A stretch of DNA of 64,000 nt from an uncultured Lachnospiraceae bacterium (GTDB lineage: Bacteria > Bacillota > Clostridia > Lachnospirales > Lachnospiraceae), in the NCBI GenBank assembly GCA_910578645.1, contig CAJTQI010000003.1, positions 186,001-250,000 of the forward strand, written 5' to 3'. Below are positions 18,568 to 28,547 of the stretch, one piece after another. The notes beneath the pieces were generated by a model that ran no database searches, was not told the DNA's origin, and saw nothing but the letters and a program-made list of their open reading frames with translations. How positions within the stretch are numbered: position 1 is the first letter of the stretch; every line of letters starts with the position of its first letter. The translations under genes were made by a program, and so were the position numbers.

Positions 18568-19988
18568 AAAAACGCATTTTTTTTGTTATATTGGTTCTTT
18601 TTCTTATATTTCTTAATTCTGTAATTCTTATGGTATCGCTTATTGTTCTAAAGGATAAATTTACCGCGGCGAAGGACAGATGCCTGGCAGAACATTATGT
18701 CATTGCCTCGTCACTGATTGGGGATATACAGGCATTGGAGCAGAGGGGAAATGACGTGGAAGAAAATATAGACATGCTGATGCGCGCTTATTCCCGATAC
18801 TTACAGGGTAAGGGGGACGGGCTTGCCGTATCGTACTGTGGGAAATGGATTTATGAAAGTTCGACACTCATGCCAATGGGGGAGATGGTTTCTCCACCGG
18901 ATACAGGAAGCAGGCAGGAGCGGCTTGTCTATATGGAAAATGAGCCGGTTCCTATTATTTGCGTTTATGGAAGTTTCCCGGCGCCATGGCAGGACTACGG
19001 ACTGATGTATATCGGGAACTTAAGCGGTATGATATCATCCTGGCGGCATACGAAAGGCATCCTTTTTCTTATGGGCGCTGTAGTGCTGTTTGTTATGGCT
19101 TTGTTTCTTTTTCAGTTTTTGAATATCATTTTCCGACCGCTGCGACAGATTTCCCACGCTTCTGCAAAGATTGCACATGGAAATTATGAAAGCAGGCTTC
19201 CGGTCCAGGGAAAGGATGAGATTGCCAGCGTGGCATATAATTTTAATCTAATGGCGAAGCAGGTGGAAACCCAGATTCAGAAACTTCAGGAGAACGCGGA
19301 GCAGAAACAACAGTTTATCGATAATTTTTCCCATGAGTTAAAGATTCCTTTGACGGCAATTTACGGATATGCGGAATATATCCAAAAAGCGTCCGTATCG
19401 GAAGAAGAACGGTATGAATGCACCCAGTTTATCATGACGGAGTGTAACAGACTCCAGAGCATGGCTTATCAGCTCCTTAATATAGCATTGCTAAGAAAAG
19501 GCGAGATGGAAGAGGAGGACTGTCCGGTGGCCGTGCTTTTTGCACAGTCTAAGAAAGTCATGCAGATAAGGGCGGCGGAAAAGAAAATAAAGTTATCCTA
19601 TGTGTTGTCACAAAATCTCCTTATCAGAGGAAATGCGCAGCAGCTTTTGATTCTGATAAATAACTTGTTAGATAATGCCATGAAAGCCAGCGAGCCGGAA
19701 GACGAGATATGTATTTCTGCGTATTTGGAGAAATCTAATATTGTAATAGAAGTGGAGGACCATGGCATTGGGATGGAGCCGGATTCGATGGCTCATATCA
19801 GGGAGGCTTTTTATCGTGTGGATAAGGCACGTAGCCGTGCAGCCGGCGGGACAGGGCTTGGGCTTTCAATCTGTGAGAGTATTGTACAGCTTCATCATGC
19901 TAAGATGACCTTTACTTCTGAACAGGGCAAGGGAACAATTGTTAGGCTGTTTTTTCCGAAGTACAAGAAAAGTTTTACAAGTCCATAA
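18564..19988 (+). CDS. Membrane sensor histidine kinase
   Basis: A 474-residue partner of the preceding regulator. Residues 5-28 and about 160-190 are transmembrane helices enclosing an extracellular sensor loop of about 130 residues; HAMP follows (FRPLRQISHASAKIA), then HisKA with His257 in NFSHELKIPLTA, and a HATPase with N box NNLLDNAMKAS, G1 DHGIGM and G2 GTGLGLSI. The signal is unknown. Overlaps the regulator gene by 4 bp. Confidence 0.92.
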   Translation: MKKRIFFVILVLFLIFLNSVILMVSLIVLKDKFTAAKDRCLAEHYVIASSLIGDIQALEQRGNDVEENIDMLMRAYSRYLQGKGDGLAVSYCGKWIYESSTLMPMGEMVSPPDTGSRQERLVYMENEPVPIICVYGSFPAPWQDYGLMYIGNLSGMISSWRHTKGILFLMGAVVLFVMALFLFQFLNIIFRPLRQISHASAKIAHGNYESRLPVQGKDEIASVAYNFNLMAKQVETQIQKLQENAEQKQQFIDNFSHELKIPLTAIYGYAEYIQKASVSEEERYECTQFIMTECNRLQSMAYQLLNIALLRKGEMEEEDCPVAVLFAQSKKVMQIRAAEKKIKLSYVLSQNLLIRGNAQQLLILINNLLDNAMKASEPEDEICISAYLEKSNIVIEVEDHGIGMEPDSMAHIREAFYRVDKARSRAAGGTGLGLSICESIVQLHHAKMTFTSEQGKGTIVRLFFPKYKKSFTSP

Positions 19989-20062
19989 CAACTTCGATAT
20001 TTTCTTGATACAGGAAGGTCTTATATTGTATGTATCAAAAAGAAACAGAAAGGAGTTTTACT

Positions 20063-20902
20063 ATGAGACATCACAACACTTTTAAATTAGCGGCGGCAAC
20101 ATTAGCCATAATCGGAGCAGGCACTGTCTTTTTCAATATTGCGACGGATGTGGTTATGGCCGCGGAGACGGGGAAGATTGAGACGGTTCCCACCAGTTAT
20201 CAGGTTTCGGACAGCCTGGCGTCGGCTTTATCTAAGCCCGAACAAAAGAAAGAAAACAGTGGAGAAGTCAATTACCGTGTCAGTATGGACGAGTTAAACA
20301 CCGGGACGCCCACGGATGTGGACATGACAATGGAGGAGGCAGCCGAGGTTGGCGCAGGATATTTGAGGAATATTTTCGGGTTGGATTTGAAGGGGGCCTA
20401 TGTATATCTGAGCTATTACCCGGGCACTGAGACTTTCCCCCGTGCTTTTTGGTCCGCCGACGTGTTGTTTGAGGAAGCGCGGAGCCCTGAAAGTACGCGC
20501 TGGTCATATATGATAGACGCCGTGACGGGAGAACTTTTTAATGCCGGTTATGGCAGGCAGTTGGACGCCAATCCTTCGCTTGGCTATGATGAGGAGTTGG
20601 CAAAGGACTGTGGCCTCTATATGGAGCTTGCAAAAAAGAAAGTGGAGGAATGCGGCCTGATGGACGGCCCGGTAGACAGGGTAGAGTATAATTGCCAAGG
20701 ATATTCAGGAAATGACCCGACTATTACTATGGATGTAATCGGAAAGAGGGGGGAAATCGTCAACATGTCTTTTTCCCGGTATGACCAGGTATTTTTAGGA
20801 CTGATTACGGATACGTCGCTCAGGATTGCAGAGTCGGCTCTGGATGATTTGGCCGGAGAAGTAGAAGTAGAGAGTGTAGGATTTGGCTCGAATGGGGAAT
20901 AG
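20063..20902 (+). CDS. Secreted protein of unknown function downstream of the two-component system
   Basis: A 279-residue exported protein. Residues 1-35 form a signal peptide (basic MRHHNTFK, hydrophobic LAAATLAIIGAG, cleavage near VVMAAET). The mature part has alternating helix/strand pattern with segments such as WSYMIDAVTGELFNAGYG, which recall PepSY/YcdB-like propeptide folds, but I do not claim the family. AAAGGAG ends 8 nt before ATG 20063, preferred over the in-frame ATG at 20030. It starts 74 bp after the kinase gene, so it may be a target or the sensed partner of that system. Confidence 0.7.
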   Translation: MRHHNTFKLAAATLAIIGAGTVFFNIATDVVMAAETGKIETVPTSYQVSDSLASALSKPEQKKENSGEVNYRVSMDELNTGTPTDVDMTMEEAAEVGAGYLRNIFGLDLKGAYVYLSYYPGTETFPRAFWSADVLFEEARSPESTRWSYMIDAVTGELFNAGYGRQLDANPSLGYDEELAKDCGLYMELAKKKVEECGLMDGPVDRVEYNCQGYSGNDPTITMDVIGKRGEIVNMSFSRYDQVFLGLITDTSLRIAESALDDLAGEVEVESVGFGSNGE

Positions 20903-20903
20903 G

Positions 20904-20985
20904 TTGAAAAATCATAGATTTTTCAATTTCCTATTTAAGCAGTATTGCAGGCAGGCTTGTGTTATGCATGGGGAACAGATTGATA
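20904..20985 (+). repeat. Dispersed intergenic repeat, copy with hairpin (D)
   Basis: Begins with a perfect hairpin, TTGAAAAATC (20904-20913) and GATTTTTCAA (20917-20926), and continues with CTATTTAAGCAGTAT (20931-20945) and TATGCATGGGGAACAGATTG (20963-20982). The second part aligns without gaps over about 54 bp with 57300-57353, and both parts are shared, in different order, with 31168-31220. Confidence 0.6.
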
Positions 20986-21005
20986 CAAAAATTGTAAGCT
21001 GAGTC

Positions 21006-21059
21006 TTGACAGAAGTGATGAGACTGTAGTAGTCTATAAATAGACTACTACAGTCTCAT
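21006..21059 (+). promoter_or_regulatory. Promoter with a 42-bp perfect palindrome, operator of the BlaI-type repressor
   Basis: TTGACA lies at 21006-21011; a -10 must fall inside the palindrome that follows (TAGTCT with an 18-bp spacer is the best fit). The palindrome has two exactly complementary 20-nt arms (21018-21037 and 21040-21059) around AA. It contains TGTAGTA and TACTACA, half-sites known for BlaI/MecI-type repressors. Because the repressor gene starts 118 bp downstream, autoregulation is the simplest reading. Confidence 0.7.
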
Positions 21060-21177
21060 TTAAGTGGCAATGAACAGGATACAGCTTATCTTCTTTAATA
21101 GGCGCACAGTCATACAGAGGAGATGATAAGGGAGTAAGACAGTAGGAGATACATAACATAGCAGGAAGGAGAAGCGC

Positions 21178-21546
21178 ATGGAGGGGAAAAATATAAAATT
21201 ATTTGATTCAGAGTTAAAAGTAATGGGGGTGATTTGGCGGGAAGGAGATGTCCCGGCAAAATATATCGCGGACTGCCTGAACATGGAAGTGGGATGGAAC
21301 AAGAATACCACGTACACATTGATTAAACGCTGTATGAAGAAAGGGGCAATCGAGCGTTTGGAGCCGAATTTCATGTGCCGTGCGCTGATTCCGAAGGAGA
21401 AGGTGCAGGAAGCCGAGACAGACGAGTTGATTGATAAGGTTTATGACGGTTGTGCCGACAAACTGTTTGCGTCGCTGCTTAGCAGGAAGAAACTGTCGGC
21501 TGAACAGATAGAGAAGCTGCGGCAGATTATTGGGGAATTGAAATAG
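21178..21546 (+). CDS. blaI: BlaI/MecI/CopY-family repressor
   Basis: A 122-residue winged-helix repressor of the penicillinase-repressor family. Seen: LFDSELKVMGVIWREGDVPAKYIAD, the recognition helix region NKNTTYTLIKRCMKKGAIER and the dimerising, cleavable C-terminal helix. In this family the partner BlaR1-type protease or its signal inactivates the repressor. It is followed 12 bp later by an M56 protease gene. GGAAGGAGAAGCGC precedes the ATG. The gene symbol marks family membership; no beta-lactamase gene is nearby. Confidence 0.9.
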   Translation: MEGKNIKLFDSELKVMGVIWREGDVPAKYIADCLNMEVGWNKNTTYTLIKRCMKKGAIERLEPNFMCRALIPKEKVQEAETDELIDKVYDGCADKLFASLLSRKKLSAEQIEKLRQIIGELK

Positions 21547-21558
21547 AGGGGGATAGCT

Positions 21559-24366
21559 ATGGGTATATTGCAGATGAGTATCTACGGTGGCGTGCTGGTT
21601 CTGGCAGTTGTGGCAGTGCGTATGGCAGCATTGCGGTTTTTACCGAAACGGATGCTGGTAATTTTGTGGTGCATTGTTTTGGCAAGACTGCTTGTTCCGT
21701 TGGAGATTCCGTCTCGGTTCAGTGTCTATTCTTTTGTGGAAGGGCAGATGGCGACAGAGGGAGGCCTGTTTTCACGCAAATCCGGAACTTCATATGACAG
21801 AGAGGCATTTGGCCATTCGGGGAAAGGCGGTAATGTAACGTGGCGGCAGGCTGATGAAGAAGACGGAATTTTTCGGCAGACGGCGCAGGTCGATGGCATA
21901 ACAGAGTTACCACAGGCAGGAGAGACATACGGTGAGGAGCTGTCGGGACAGGCCAGGATGGACGACGGCGAATTGCTGAGGGAGATGGGAGTTATTGAAG
22001 GAGCAGGCTATTTGGTATGGATAATCTGGGGAATCGGTACGGCGGCTTGCAGCCTCTTTTTTCTGGCGGCATATATACGCAGTATCAGGGAATTTAGAAT
22101 GTCGCTGCCTGTGGACAGTGATTCTATAGCCGGTTGGGAGGAGGGATTGCGTTTGGGGCAAGGCTTTTTTCCATGGCGTCGGCAATTTGAACGCGGAGGG
22201 CGGGGAACGGTAAGCCCGGTTAAGGTGCGGGTGTCAGACAGAACCGATGTGCCCTTAACTTATGGAATTTTTCATCCTGTTATTCTGTTACCGAAAGAAA
22301 TAGAGCAGGGAGGTACAGGGAAGCCAGAACAGTTAAGTTACGTTCTCTGGCATGAATACATGCATATCTGTCATGGGGACTGTCTGTTAAAGCTGCTTGC
22401 ATCCGCCGCAGTCTGTATCCACTGGTTTAACCCTCTCGTTTGGGTGATGTATGTGCTTATCAACAGGGATATTGAACTTGCCTGTGATGAGAGCGTGATA
22501 TGGCGCTGTGGCATAGAAAACAGGGCTGTGTATGCGAATATGCTGATTGGCATGGAGGCGAGAAAAAGTGGGCTGGCGCCGTTTTGCAGTCACTTTGGAC
22601 GGAATGCGGAGGAAGAAAGGATTCGGGCTGTTATGGGAATTAAGAAAAAATCTTTGGGTATAGCAACACTGGCAGCGGGCGTGGTTTTGTTGGTTTCTAT
22701 GGCTTTTGCCACTTCCGCGGCAGACAGTACACAAGAGCAAATGTATCTGGATGCAGGATACACCAGAAAAGAGTATGAAATGCTCCGTGCACTGCAGTTT
22801 GACGGTTATGCGGACATGAGCGTGTCAGAATTTCAGGATAGGGTATGGGAATTGACGGATACAGAGGAGTATGTGGAACTGTTAGAACGCTTTTCACAGA
22901 ACGAATATATGGAGGCATGGGTAGATGAGAGTGAGACGGCTTCGTTTTTCTTCTCTGTTGTTGAGCCCCTGACGGCAGAAAGATGGCAAAAAATAGATTT
23001 CTCAGGGGGCATATCCGTGTCGGCAGACCAGACAGTTATGCCTGAAGATGTATGGACAGATATGGCAGTCTTGGAGTATTGTATTACTTTGTCCATTTTA
23101 GATGCGGATAAGCTGACTGTAGGGGAATATGTGGATTCCCGTTTTGGCATGGCGCGGGGAATGGAAGATATTATGACCGCAGGATGGTCAGAAGAAGAGC
23201 TGACAGACCTGGAATTTATGCACAAGAAGATAGATGACGCGGTGGAGAGATTAGAGGGAAAATGGGATACGGACTGCCTTTGTATGGATGTGGGCTACTC
23301 TTTTTTGCCGATAGGGGATAACGGACTTAGTTTAGAAGGCGGTACAGGGGATAGTGAAGAAGAAATCCAAAAGGAAATACAAGAAGAATTACAGGAGCAG
23401 TGGGATACTTTGTTGGCTTGCTACAAGCCTTTTGGACTTACCTATGAGTACGACCCAACGTCCGGTGATTGCAGAATGTATTTCCAGGGACAGGCAGTGC
23501 AGGGGATAATGGATGAAGAGCAGGATATTTGGATTACAGGACATGCAGGGACCGGAGAGGCCATCTACGGAGAGGCAGCCAAAAACGCCATAGAAGTGTA
23601 TGCGGTATACGAGGACGGGAATCTTGTGGGTTTGCGCAATGCCACGGGACAAGAACAGAAAGAGTGGAATTTATTGCGGAAAAAGACGGCAGCGGATTCT
23701 TACAACAATGTGCAGGAAGTAAGGGAGTTCTTACCTGGAACAGAGGAAGATTACCGTGCCATATTTTCTTTAAGAAAGCCGGATTATAAGCAGATGACTT
23801 TGGCGGAATTTAACAAGTCGCTTTTAGATTGGGGAAATGAGAATTTTGACGGCTATGACCGAATCATGTGTGACTGGATATGGGATGATTTCCGGGTAGG
23901 CTTGTCTGCGGAGGAGAAAGATTTTATTACTTGTACGGTGAATCTTTCTTCCCAGGAAAATGCCATGTATGTGAGGAGTATCTATAAGGGAACACAAGCA
24001 GAGGATGTGAATTTGGGAGACACGTATACAAAATCGTTGTTGGAAGACGGAGTGCAGTATGCGTGGAGTCAGATGTATTATCAGTTTTCCTATCATATTG
24101 CAGACCAGGAGAAAGTGACCGTGGGGGAGCGTGACAGGTGCGTAGGAGGCATGGTGGAAGCGATAAGGAAATTCTGGGATGAGACAGATATCAAAGATAT
24201 CCTTAAGATGGACAAAAGTGATTTGATGAAGGAACTGAACGGGTTTGCCGAAAAGTACAGTAGTGAAAACATCATTATCACAGTCGGCGCGGAAGAACAG
24301 ATTGGGTTAGAGTGTATCGATGAGAGAGAACTGATACAGGAAAGAGAGCAGTGGGAAAGAGGATAA
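21559..24366 (+). CDS. BlaR1-type M56 membrane metalloprotease with a large novel sensor region
   Basis: A 935-residue signal-transducing protease. The N-terminal 390 residues have four hydrophobic segments and the M56 zinc protease site H265-E266-x-x-H269 (WHEYMHICHGD), with the downstream Glu in ELACDESVIW. After the fourth helix (SLGIATLAAGVVLLVSMAFA) come about 545 extracellular residues. In true BlaR1 this part is a penicillin-binding domain with an S-x-x-K serine; I see no STFK, SxN or KTG pattern here, so the ligand is probably not a beta-lactam. The region seems to contain two related segments (around YTRKEYEMLRALQFDG and EEDYRAIFSLRKPDY). Acts with the BlaI-type repressor. Confidence 0.82.
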   Translation: MGILQMSIYGGVLVLAVVAVRMAALRFLPKRMLVILWCIVLARLLVPLEIPSRFSVYSFVEGQMATEGGLFSRKSGTSYDREAFGHSGKGGNVTWRQADEEDGIFRQTAQVDGITELPQAGETYGEELSGQARMDDGELLREMGVIEGAGYLVWIIWGIGTAACSLFFLAAYIRSIREFRMSLPVDSDSIAGWEEGLRLGQGFFPWRRQFERGGRGTVSPVKVRVSDRTDVPLTYGIFHPVILLPKEIEQGGTGKPEQLSYVLWHEYMHICHGDCLLKLLASAAVCIHWFNPLVWVMYVLINRDIELACDESVIWRCGIENRAVYANMLIGMEARKSGLAPFCSHFGRNAEEERIRAVMGIKKKSLGIATLAAGVVLLVSMAFATSAADSTQEQMYLDAGYTRKEYEMLRALQFDGYADMSVSEFQDRVWELTDTEEYVELLERFSQNEYMEAWVDESETASFFFSVVEPLTAERWQKIDFSGGISVSADQTVMPEDVWTDMAVLEYCITLSILDADKLTVGEYVDSRFGMARGMEDIMTAGWSEEELTDLEFMHKKIDDAVERLEGKWDTDCLCMDVGYSFLPIGDNGLSLEGGTGDSEEEIQKEIQEELQEQWDTLLACYKPFGLTYEYDPTSGDCRMYFQGQAVQGIMDEEQDIWITGHAGTGEAIYGEAAKNAIEVYAVYEDGNLVGLRNATGQEQKEWNLLRKKTAADSYNNVQEVREFLPGTEEDYRAIFSLRKPDYKQMTLAEFNKSLLDWGNENFDGYDRIMCDWIWDDFRVGLSAEEKDFITCTVNLSSQENAMYVRSIYKGTQAEDVNLGDTYTKSLLEDGVQYAWSQMYYQFSYHIADQEKVTVGERDRCVGGMVEAIRKFWDETDIKDILKMDKSDLMKELNGFAEKYSSENIIITVGAEEQIGLECIDERELIQEREQWERG

Positions 24367-24381
24367 AAGATTGAAAATTAT

Positions 24382-24424
24382 AAAAATGCCTGGAATCTAA
24401 AATGTTAAGATTCCAGGCATTTTT
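24382..24424. terminator. Bidirectional terminator between convergent genes
   Basis: TGCCTGGAATCT (24387-24398) pairs perfectly with AGATTCCAGGCA (24408-24419), with AAAAA before and TTTTT after, so it can end transcription from both directions. Confidence 0.88.
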
Positions 24425-24456
24425 GGATTCATTTCTTTCCGGGAGAGTCAAGTGCT

Positions 24457-26811
24457 TTACTGCCTGCAGCAGAACAGTCGATTTAGAGGGCCAGGACGGT
24501 ATTTGTGCCATGCATAAGCAGCTATGCAGATGAAGCTGACAAGCGAAATCATCTCGGCCATCCGCCAATACCAGGGCTCCACAAAATCGATTTTCAGTGT
24601 TCCTTCATAATTGTCTGGCAGCTCCACATGTATCTTGTTGTTGTGGCCTCTTGTGACGGGGTAAATTTGTCCTGTATCGGCGTCGCGGCACTGGTAATGC
24701 CAGTAGGCGAATTGCGGAAACTCTATCCACGTGTCTGTTCCGGCCCGGCAGGAGACGTCCATGCACAGTCCGTTCCGCTCCAGTATCTTGGCTTCGATAT
24801 TTTCCCCGGATACATCCAACTCTGTCCAGGTCAGGTTTTCATTTGTCCCTGCCAGGAGGTATTCGCCACTGGCTACAATCTTGCTTACATTCAGGTTTGG
24901 CCGGTTATCATAAAAGATATTATAGCTTCTCGGATTCCGGTTAATCGAATCCATACAGTATAAGCCCTGGCAAGCGCTGATAAAGCATACGCCGATTAAG
25001 AGCGCGTTCAGCATACGCGCTCCAAGCATTCCCCGCAACTTCATGAAGACGAGACATGCCCCGTAGGTAAAAAGCGGTATTGCAATACTTAAAAATCGCC
25101 ATGGAAACTGGATGTTTGCAACGTTATCCTTTAAGAACTGGACAGAGGCAAGCCTGTTCCATGGGAAATAGTAGGTAGACATCCATGACGCAATGCCGCC
25201 AAGCGCCATTACAAAAAGCAGATGTTTCTTTTCGCCCGGTTTCCAGTCCGGACACTTGGCAAGGACTGTCAAAAACAGCAGCAGGATAACGAGTATGGCA
25301 AGGCCCAGGGATTCCGGTATTCTTTCCGACAGGCCATGAAGAGAATTGGTAGCCAGCCCGGTTGCGGTGCTCCCAAATGAAAACAATTCGTAAATACTTA
25401 ATCCATAACGCTGTATGCCATAGGTGGGTTTCATGTCGAATACTTTCAGGGTGTCCGTGGAGTATTCCACGAAAGGAAGTAAAAAGCCCAGGTTTAAGAA
25501 CAGCGACGCCAGTACGGCCTTTACAAATGACAGGAACACTCTCCCGGACATTCTGCGGATTAGGAGCAAGACAGTAAGCGCGATAAATATACAGACCATC
25601 AGGACGCTCAAAATATGTGTCTGGATGATACCGGTCATTCCAAGGCTCAGAAAAAGCCAGCCGTTTCCGGGGAGTTCTTCGCGGTCGCTTCTGTAAATTT
25701 GGTGTATGCCGAGGATGATTAGCGGCAGGAACATAAATGCAGAATATTCCCCCACGGCGGCCCGCAAATAAATGTTCAGTATACGGCTGACTGACAGGCA
25801 GTATACTGCCGCGCAGGCAATGCCAATATACTGGTTGCGGCCGATTTTCTTAAAGCAGAAATAAGCGATAAGCATTGTACCTAAATTAATGAACATAATA
25901 TATAACTTGTAGGCATGGATAAGTGGCACACCCAAAATATACAGTATGGATGGGAAGTACAGTAGCACATCGCCATAGCATACAGAGGTGGCATATCCGT
26001 ATCCATGGAGCCACCCGGGTTGTACCTTCACAGGAAAATCTCCGCCCAGTATGCCGTCAGCAAGCCCAACGATTCTGGCAAAATGGAACATGGAGTCGTG
26101 CCCCTCTGCATGGAAAGTTCCCATAACGCTTAGGGAACTGACTAAAAAGATACATGTCAGCCCCAACAGGACATAGAAGTGTTTTTTAATTTTCCCAATA
26201 TTCCACCATGCGCATAGTATGCCGTCTATGACGAGGAGCAGTGCCAGCAATTTCAGGCACTTATAAGTAATCGTCGTACGGTAGTCTCTTGTAATTTCTA
26301 TTTTCTCCACGGAGAATCGGCTGTCCGTCTCGAAGATTTCCTCATACTCCTGATTTCCCTCATCGATTCCGCATTCTATACTGATATCCATATAGTCGAT
26401 GGGACTGTTAACCCAGATACGGTAGGAGAACTCATGGTACAGTGCGCTCAAAGTATAGGATTCGGCATAGAGTGCAGGGTATGGATTGCCGTCCATTTCG
26501 GTGCTGCAGTGGATAGAATAATAATCATGGTCCGTTGTGTAGTAGACCTTTATTGTGTAGATGCCGGACTGAAGAGGCTCCGTCTTACCGATAAAACAGT
26601 AGCGGGAAACCGGGAATTGTGTGGAGAAGACGTTGTTCCCTTCACTGTCCATACTGCCATCGTTGTAGATGCCGCTTGCATCGTAAAGCGGTATATCATA
26701 TAGTGTGATGTCATCCTGATGCCCGTGTAGGATATAGGCGATACCTACGGCGAATATAAACAGATTGGCTAACAGGATGGCGAACAATGTTTTTTTCTTA
26801 TTTAAAATCAT
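24457..26811 (-). CDS. Polytopic membrane protein, PTPS-related / GT-C-like
   Basis: A 784-residue protein with an N-terminal helix, an extracellular beta-rich domain (about 30-180), and some ten to twelve membrane helices, ending with another extracellular beta-rich part and a last helix. It resembles the '6-pyruvoyl-tetrahydropterin synthase-related' membrane family (a misnomer), whose members look like GT-C glycosyltransferases; landmarks are GHDSMFHFARI in the first extracellular loop and HGYGYATSVCYGDVLLYF. Transfer of a lipid-linked sugar to a wall or surface polymer is a reasonable guess only. It lies 62 bp after another polytopic membrane protein gene on the same strand, which would be transcribed first. 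Confidence 0.7.
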   Translation of the reverse strand: MILNKKKTLFAILLANLFIFAVGIAYILHGHQDDITLYDIPLYDASGIYNDGSMDSEGNNVFSTQFPVSRYCFIGKTEPLQSGIYTIKVYYTTDHDYYSIHCSTEMDGNPYPALYAESYTLSALYHEFSYRIWVNSPIDYMDISIECGIDEGNQEYEEIFETDSRFSVEKIEITRDYRTTITYKCLKLLALLLVIDGILCAWWNIGKIKKHFYVLLGLTCIFLVSSLSVMGTFHAEGHDSMFHFARIVGLADGILGGDFPVKVQPGWLHGYGYATSVCYGDVLLYFPSILYILGVPLIHAYKLYIMFINLGTMLIAYFCFKKIGRNQYIGIACAAVYCLSVSRILNIYLRAAVGEYSAFMFLPLIILGIHQIYRSDREELPGNGWLFLSLGMTGIIQTHILSVLMVCIFIALTVLLLIRRMSGRVFLSFVKAVLASLFLNLGFLLPFVEYSTDTLKVFDMKPTYGIQRYGLSIYELFSFGSTATGLATNSLHGLSERIPESLGLAILVILLLFLTVLAKCPDWKPGEKKHLLFVMALGGIASWMSTYYFPWNRLASVQFLKDNVANIQFPWRFLSIAIPLFTYGACLVFMKLRGMLGARMLNALLIGVCFISACQGLYCMDSINRNPRSYNIFYDNRPNLNVSKIVASGEYLLAGTNENLTWTELDVSGENIEAKILERNGLCMDVSCRAGTDTWIEFPQFAYWHYQCRDADTGQIYPVTRGHNNKIHVELPDNYEGTLKIDFVEPWYWRMAEMISLVSFICIAAYAWHKYRPGPLNRLFCCRQ

Positions 26812-26873
26812 GCTTTAGTTCCTTTCAGGCTTCTAATATATACGGGCTCGAAGCGTTGTCGTTTATAAAGTCA

Positions 26874-28547
26874 TTATTCCCGCGGGGAATTTGCTCCCGG
26901 AGCTTCCTTCTCCAGTAAAATCGGGACGAGCGCCACGAAAGGAAGCGTAAACAGAAGCGGCGCCACGTAGCGCAGCGATATGGCGATGGGAGTGGCAACC
27001 ATCAATGTCAGCCAGACAGCCATTTGCGGCATGAACAGGAAACAGTTCCAGAAGCCGTAGTGTTTCATGACAAATATCATGCAGACAAAAAAGAACCAGA
27101 AAAACCAGGCGCAGCTAATATAACATCTGGGATTGACAAAATGCTGGAAGGAAAAGCCGAATATGCGCTCAAAATAATCGGTCTGCACCAGCCCGTAGTC
27201 GTTGCTCCAGACTTCCGTTTCGGCATAGCCGTTGGGGCCTGATACGTCCACGTTCCAGAAACCTAATGTCTCTAACAGGTATTCTTCTATATATATTCCG
27301 GGGTTTTGCAGGAACAGATGTTTCCATAAATCCCAAAACTCCCCTTTGTGCAGTTCAAGGTATCCCCAGTCCATGCCCGCATACCACTTAATGCTGTCTA
27401 CCACGCAGGGCTTAAAGTACTCTTGGATATTGTCATATGGAATGAAACGGTTGATGCTTTCTTTCTGTGCGTCCGTAATGTTGCCGTCGTGTACGACAAC
27501 GCTGCATATTTGCTGGATAGGCATTCCGATGTCTTCCACCACATCTGTCGGAATGACGCCCATTTTCCGATAACCCGGGCCCTGAATAAAGGCAATCATC
27601 AGGACGGACAGCATAAGGACGCCATAGGTGAATAGTTTCTTTGAGAATGGAAGACGGCATGTGATAGTTAATGGTATGAAAACAATTGCCACGAAAGCAA
27701 CTACATAAATGCCGTTGTTTCTCGTAAATGCAACAAGAAACATGCCCACAAGGAAACCGATGAAAGTTTGTAAGCGCCAATCGCCTCTTCTTATCCCAAG
27801 GTATAAATCCACGGAAAACAGGAACCAAAGCATAAAAGCCATGGCAAAGGGCGTGTCTTTCCATACGGAAGAGGCATAGATGGGAATCAGTGGAAAGAAG
27901 ACCATAAATGCCATGACCCATGTGCGCACCGCGCGGCGAATCCGATGGCCGTTCATCCAGTGTAAGAGAAAGAGCAGTTCAGCCCCTATAAGAATCATCT
28001 GCACGCCAAAGAAAAGCCCCATGGACCATTCCAAATCCTGGCCGAAAAGGTTACCGCATTTGATGGCAAGGCCAATCAGGAAATTATAAAACAGAGGATG
28101 TCTGTTGCACAATGTCCCTGTCAGGCAGTAGGAGATAGAGTTGAAGGTATCCGAATAAATCCCGCCCGGATAGTAGGACAGATAATAAGGCAGCCAGGCA
28201 ATTGCGATGATAATACCCCAGATTTTCAGGGAAGAATCCCTGTCCGTCTCTTTGCGGGTGCAAAGTCTTTGCAGATATCCGTACAGCCTGGCATCCAGGA
28301 AAGAAACAGCCAAATAAAAAGCGACTGACAGGAAGAAAAACAAAACAATGGCGGAGACACCGAAATCTGTGAAGTAATTCTCCTGAGCCGTCCCACTGAC
28401 AGAGCCGCCATAGTGTACTCTTGTCATAAGCACTGTGGCAAAAGAAAGGACGGTGGACAAAAACAAGTCATAGCCGTTCCATTTGATTGAAAAAGGCAGC
28501 TTTACTTTGGATTTCGTATTTGGGTCTGTGTTATTTGCAGTAAACAT
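26874..28547 (-). CDS. DUF6020-like polytopic membrane protein
   Basis: An integral membrane protein with about 12 hydrophobic helices resembling the DUF6020 family, also GT-C-like. Landmarks: PYYLSYYPGGIYSDTFNSI in the first large loop, and RHPLFYNFLIGL. The ATG at 28547 begins MFTANNTDPN, a plausible short cytoplasmic N-terminus of a 557-residue protein; the frame is open up to 28724, but the additional 59 residues look like untranslated leader. The function is unknown; the pair with the next membrane protein suggests a joint role in surface glycan synthesis. Confidence 0.7.
   Translation of the reverse strand: MFTANNTDPNTKSKVKLPFSIKWNGYDLFLSTVLSFATVLMTRVHYGGSVSGTAQENYFTDFGVSAIVLFFFLSVAFYLAVSFLDARLYGYLQRLCTRKETDRDSSLKIWGIIIAIAWLPYYLSYYPGGIYSDTFNSISYCLTGTLCNRHPLFYNFLIGLAIKCGNLFGQDLEWSMGLFFGVQMILIGAELLFLLHWMNGHRIRRAVRTWVMAFMVFFPLIPIYASSVWKDTPFAMAFMLWFLFSVDLYLGIRRGDWRLQTFIGFLVGMFLVAFTRNNGIYVVAFVAIVFIPLTITCRLPFSKKLFTYGVLMLSVLMIAFIQGPGYRKMGVIPTDVVEDIGMPIQQICSVVVHDGNITDAQKESINRFIPYDNIQEYFKPCVVDSIKWYAGMDWGYLELHKGEFWDLWKHLFLQNPGIYIEEYLLETLGFWNVDVSGPNGYAETEVWSNDYGLVQTDYFERIFGFSFQHFVNPRCYISCAWFFWFFFVCMIFVMKHYGFWNCFLFMPQMAVWLTLMVATPIAISLRYVAPLLFTLPFVALVPILLEKEAPGANSPRE

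Noticed and set aside
21559..24366. A beta-lactam resistance locus (blaI-blaR1-blaZ)
   Set aside because: No beta-lactamase gene and no penicillin-binding motifs in the sensor; only repressor and protease families match.
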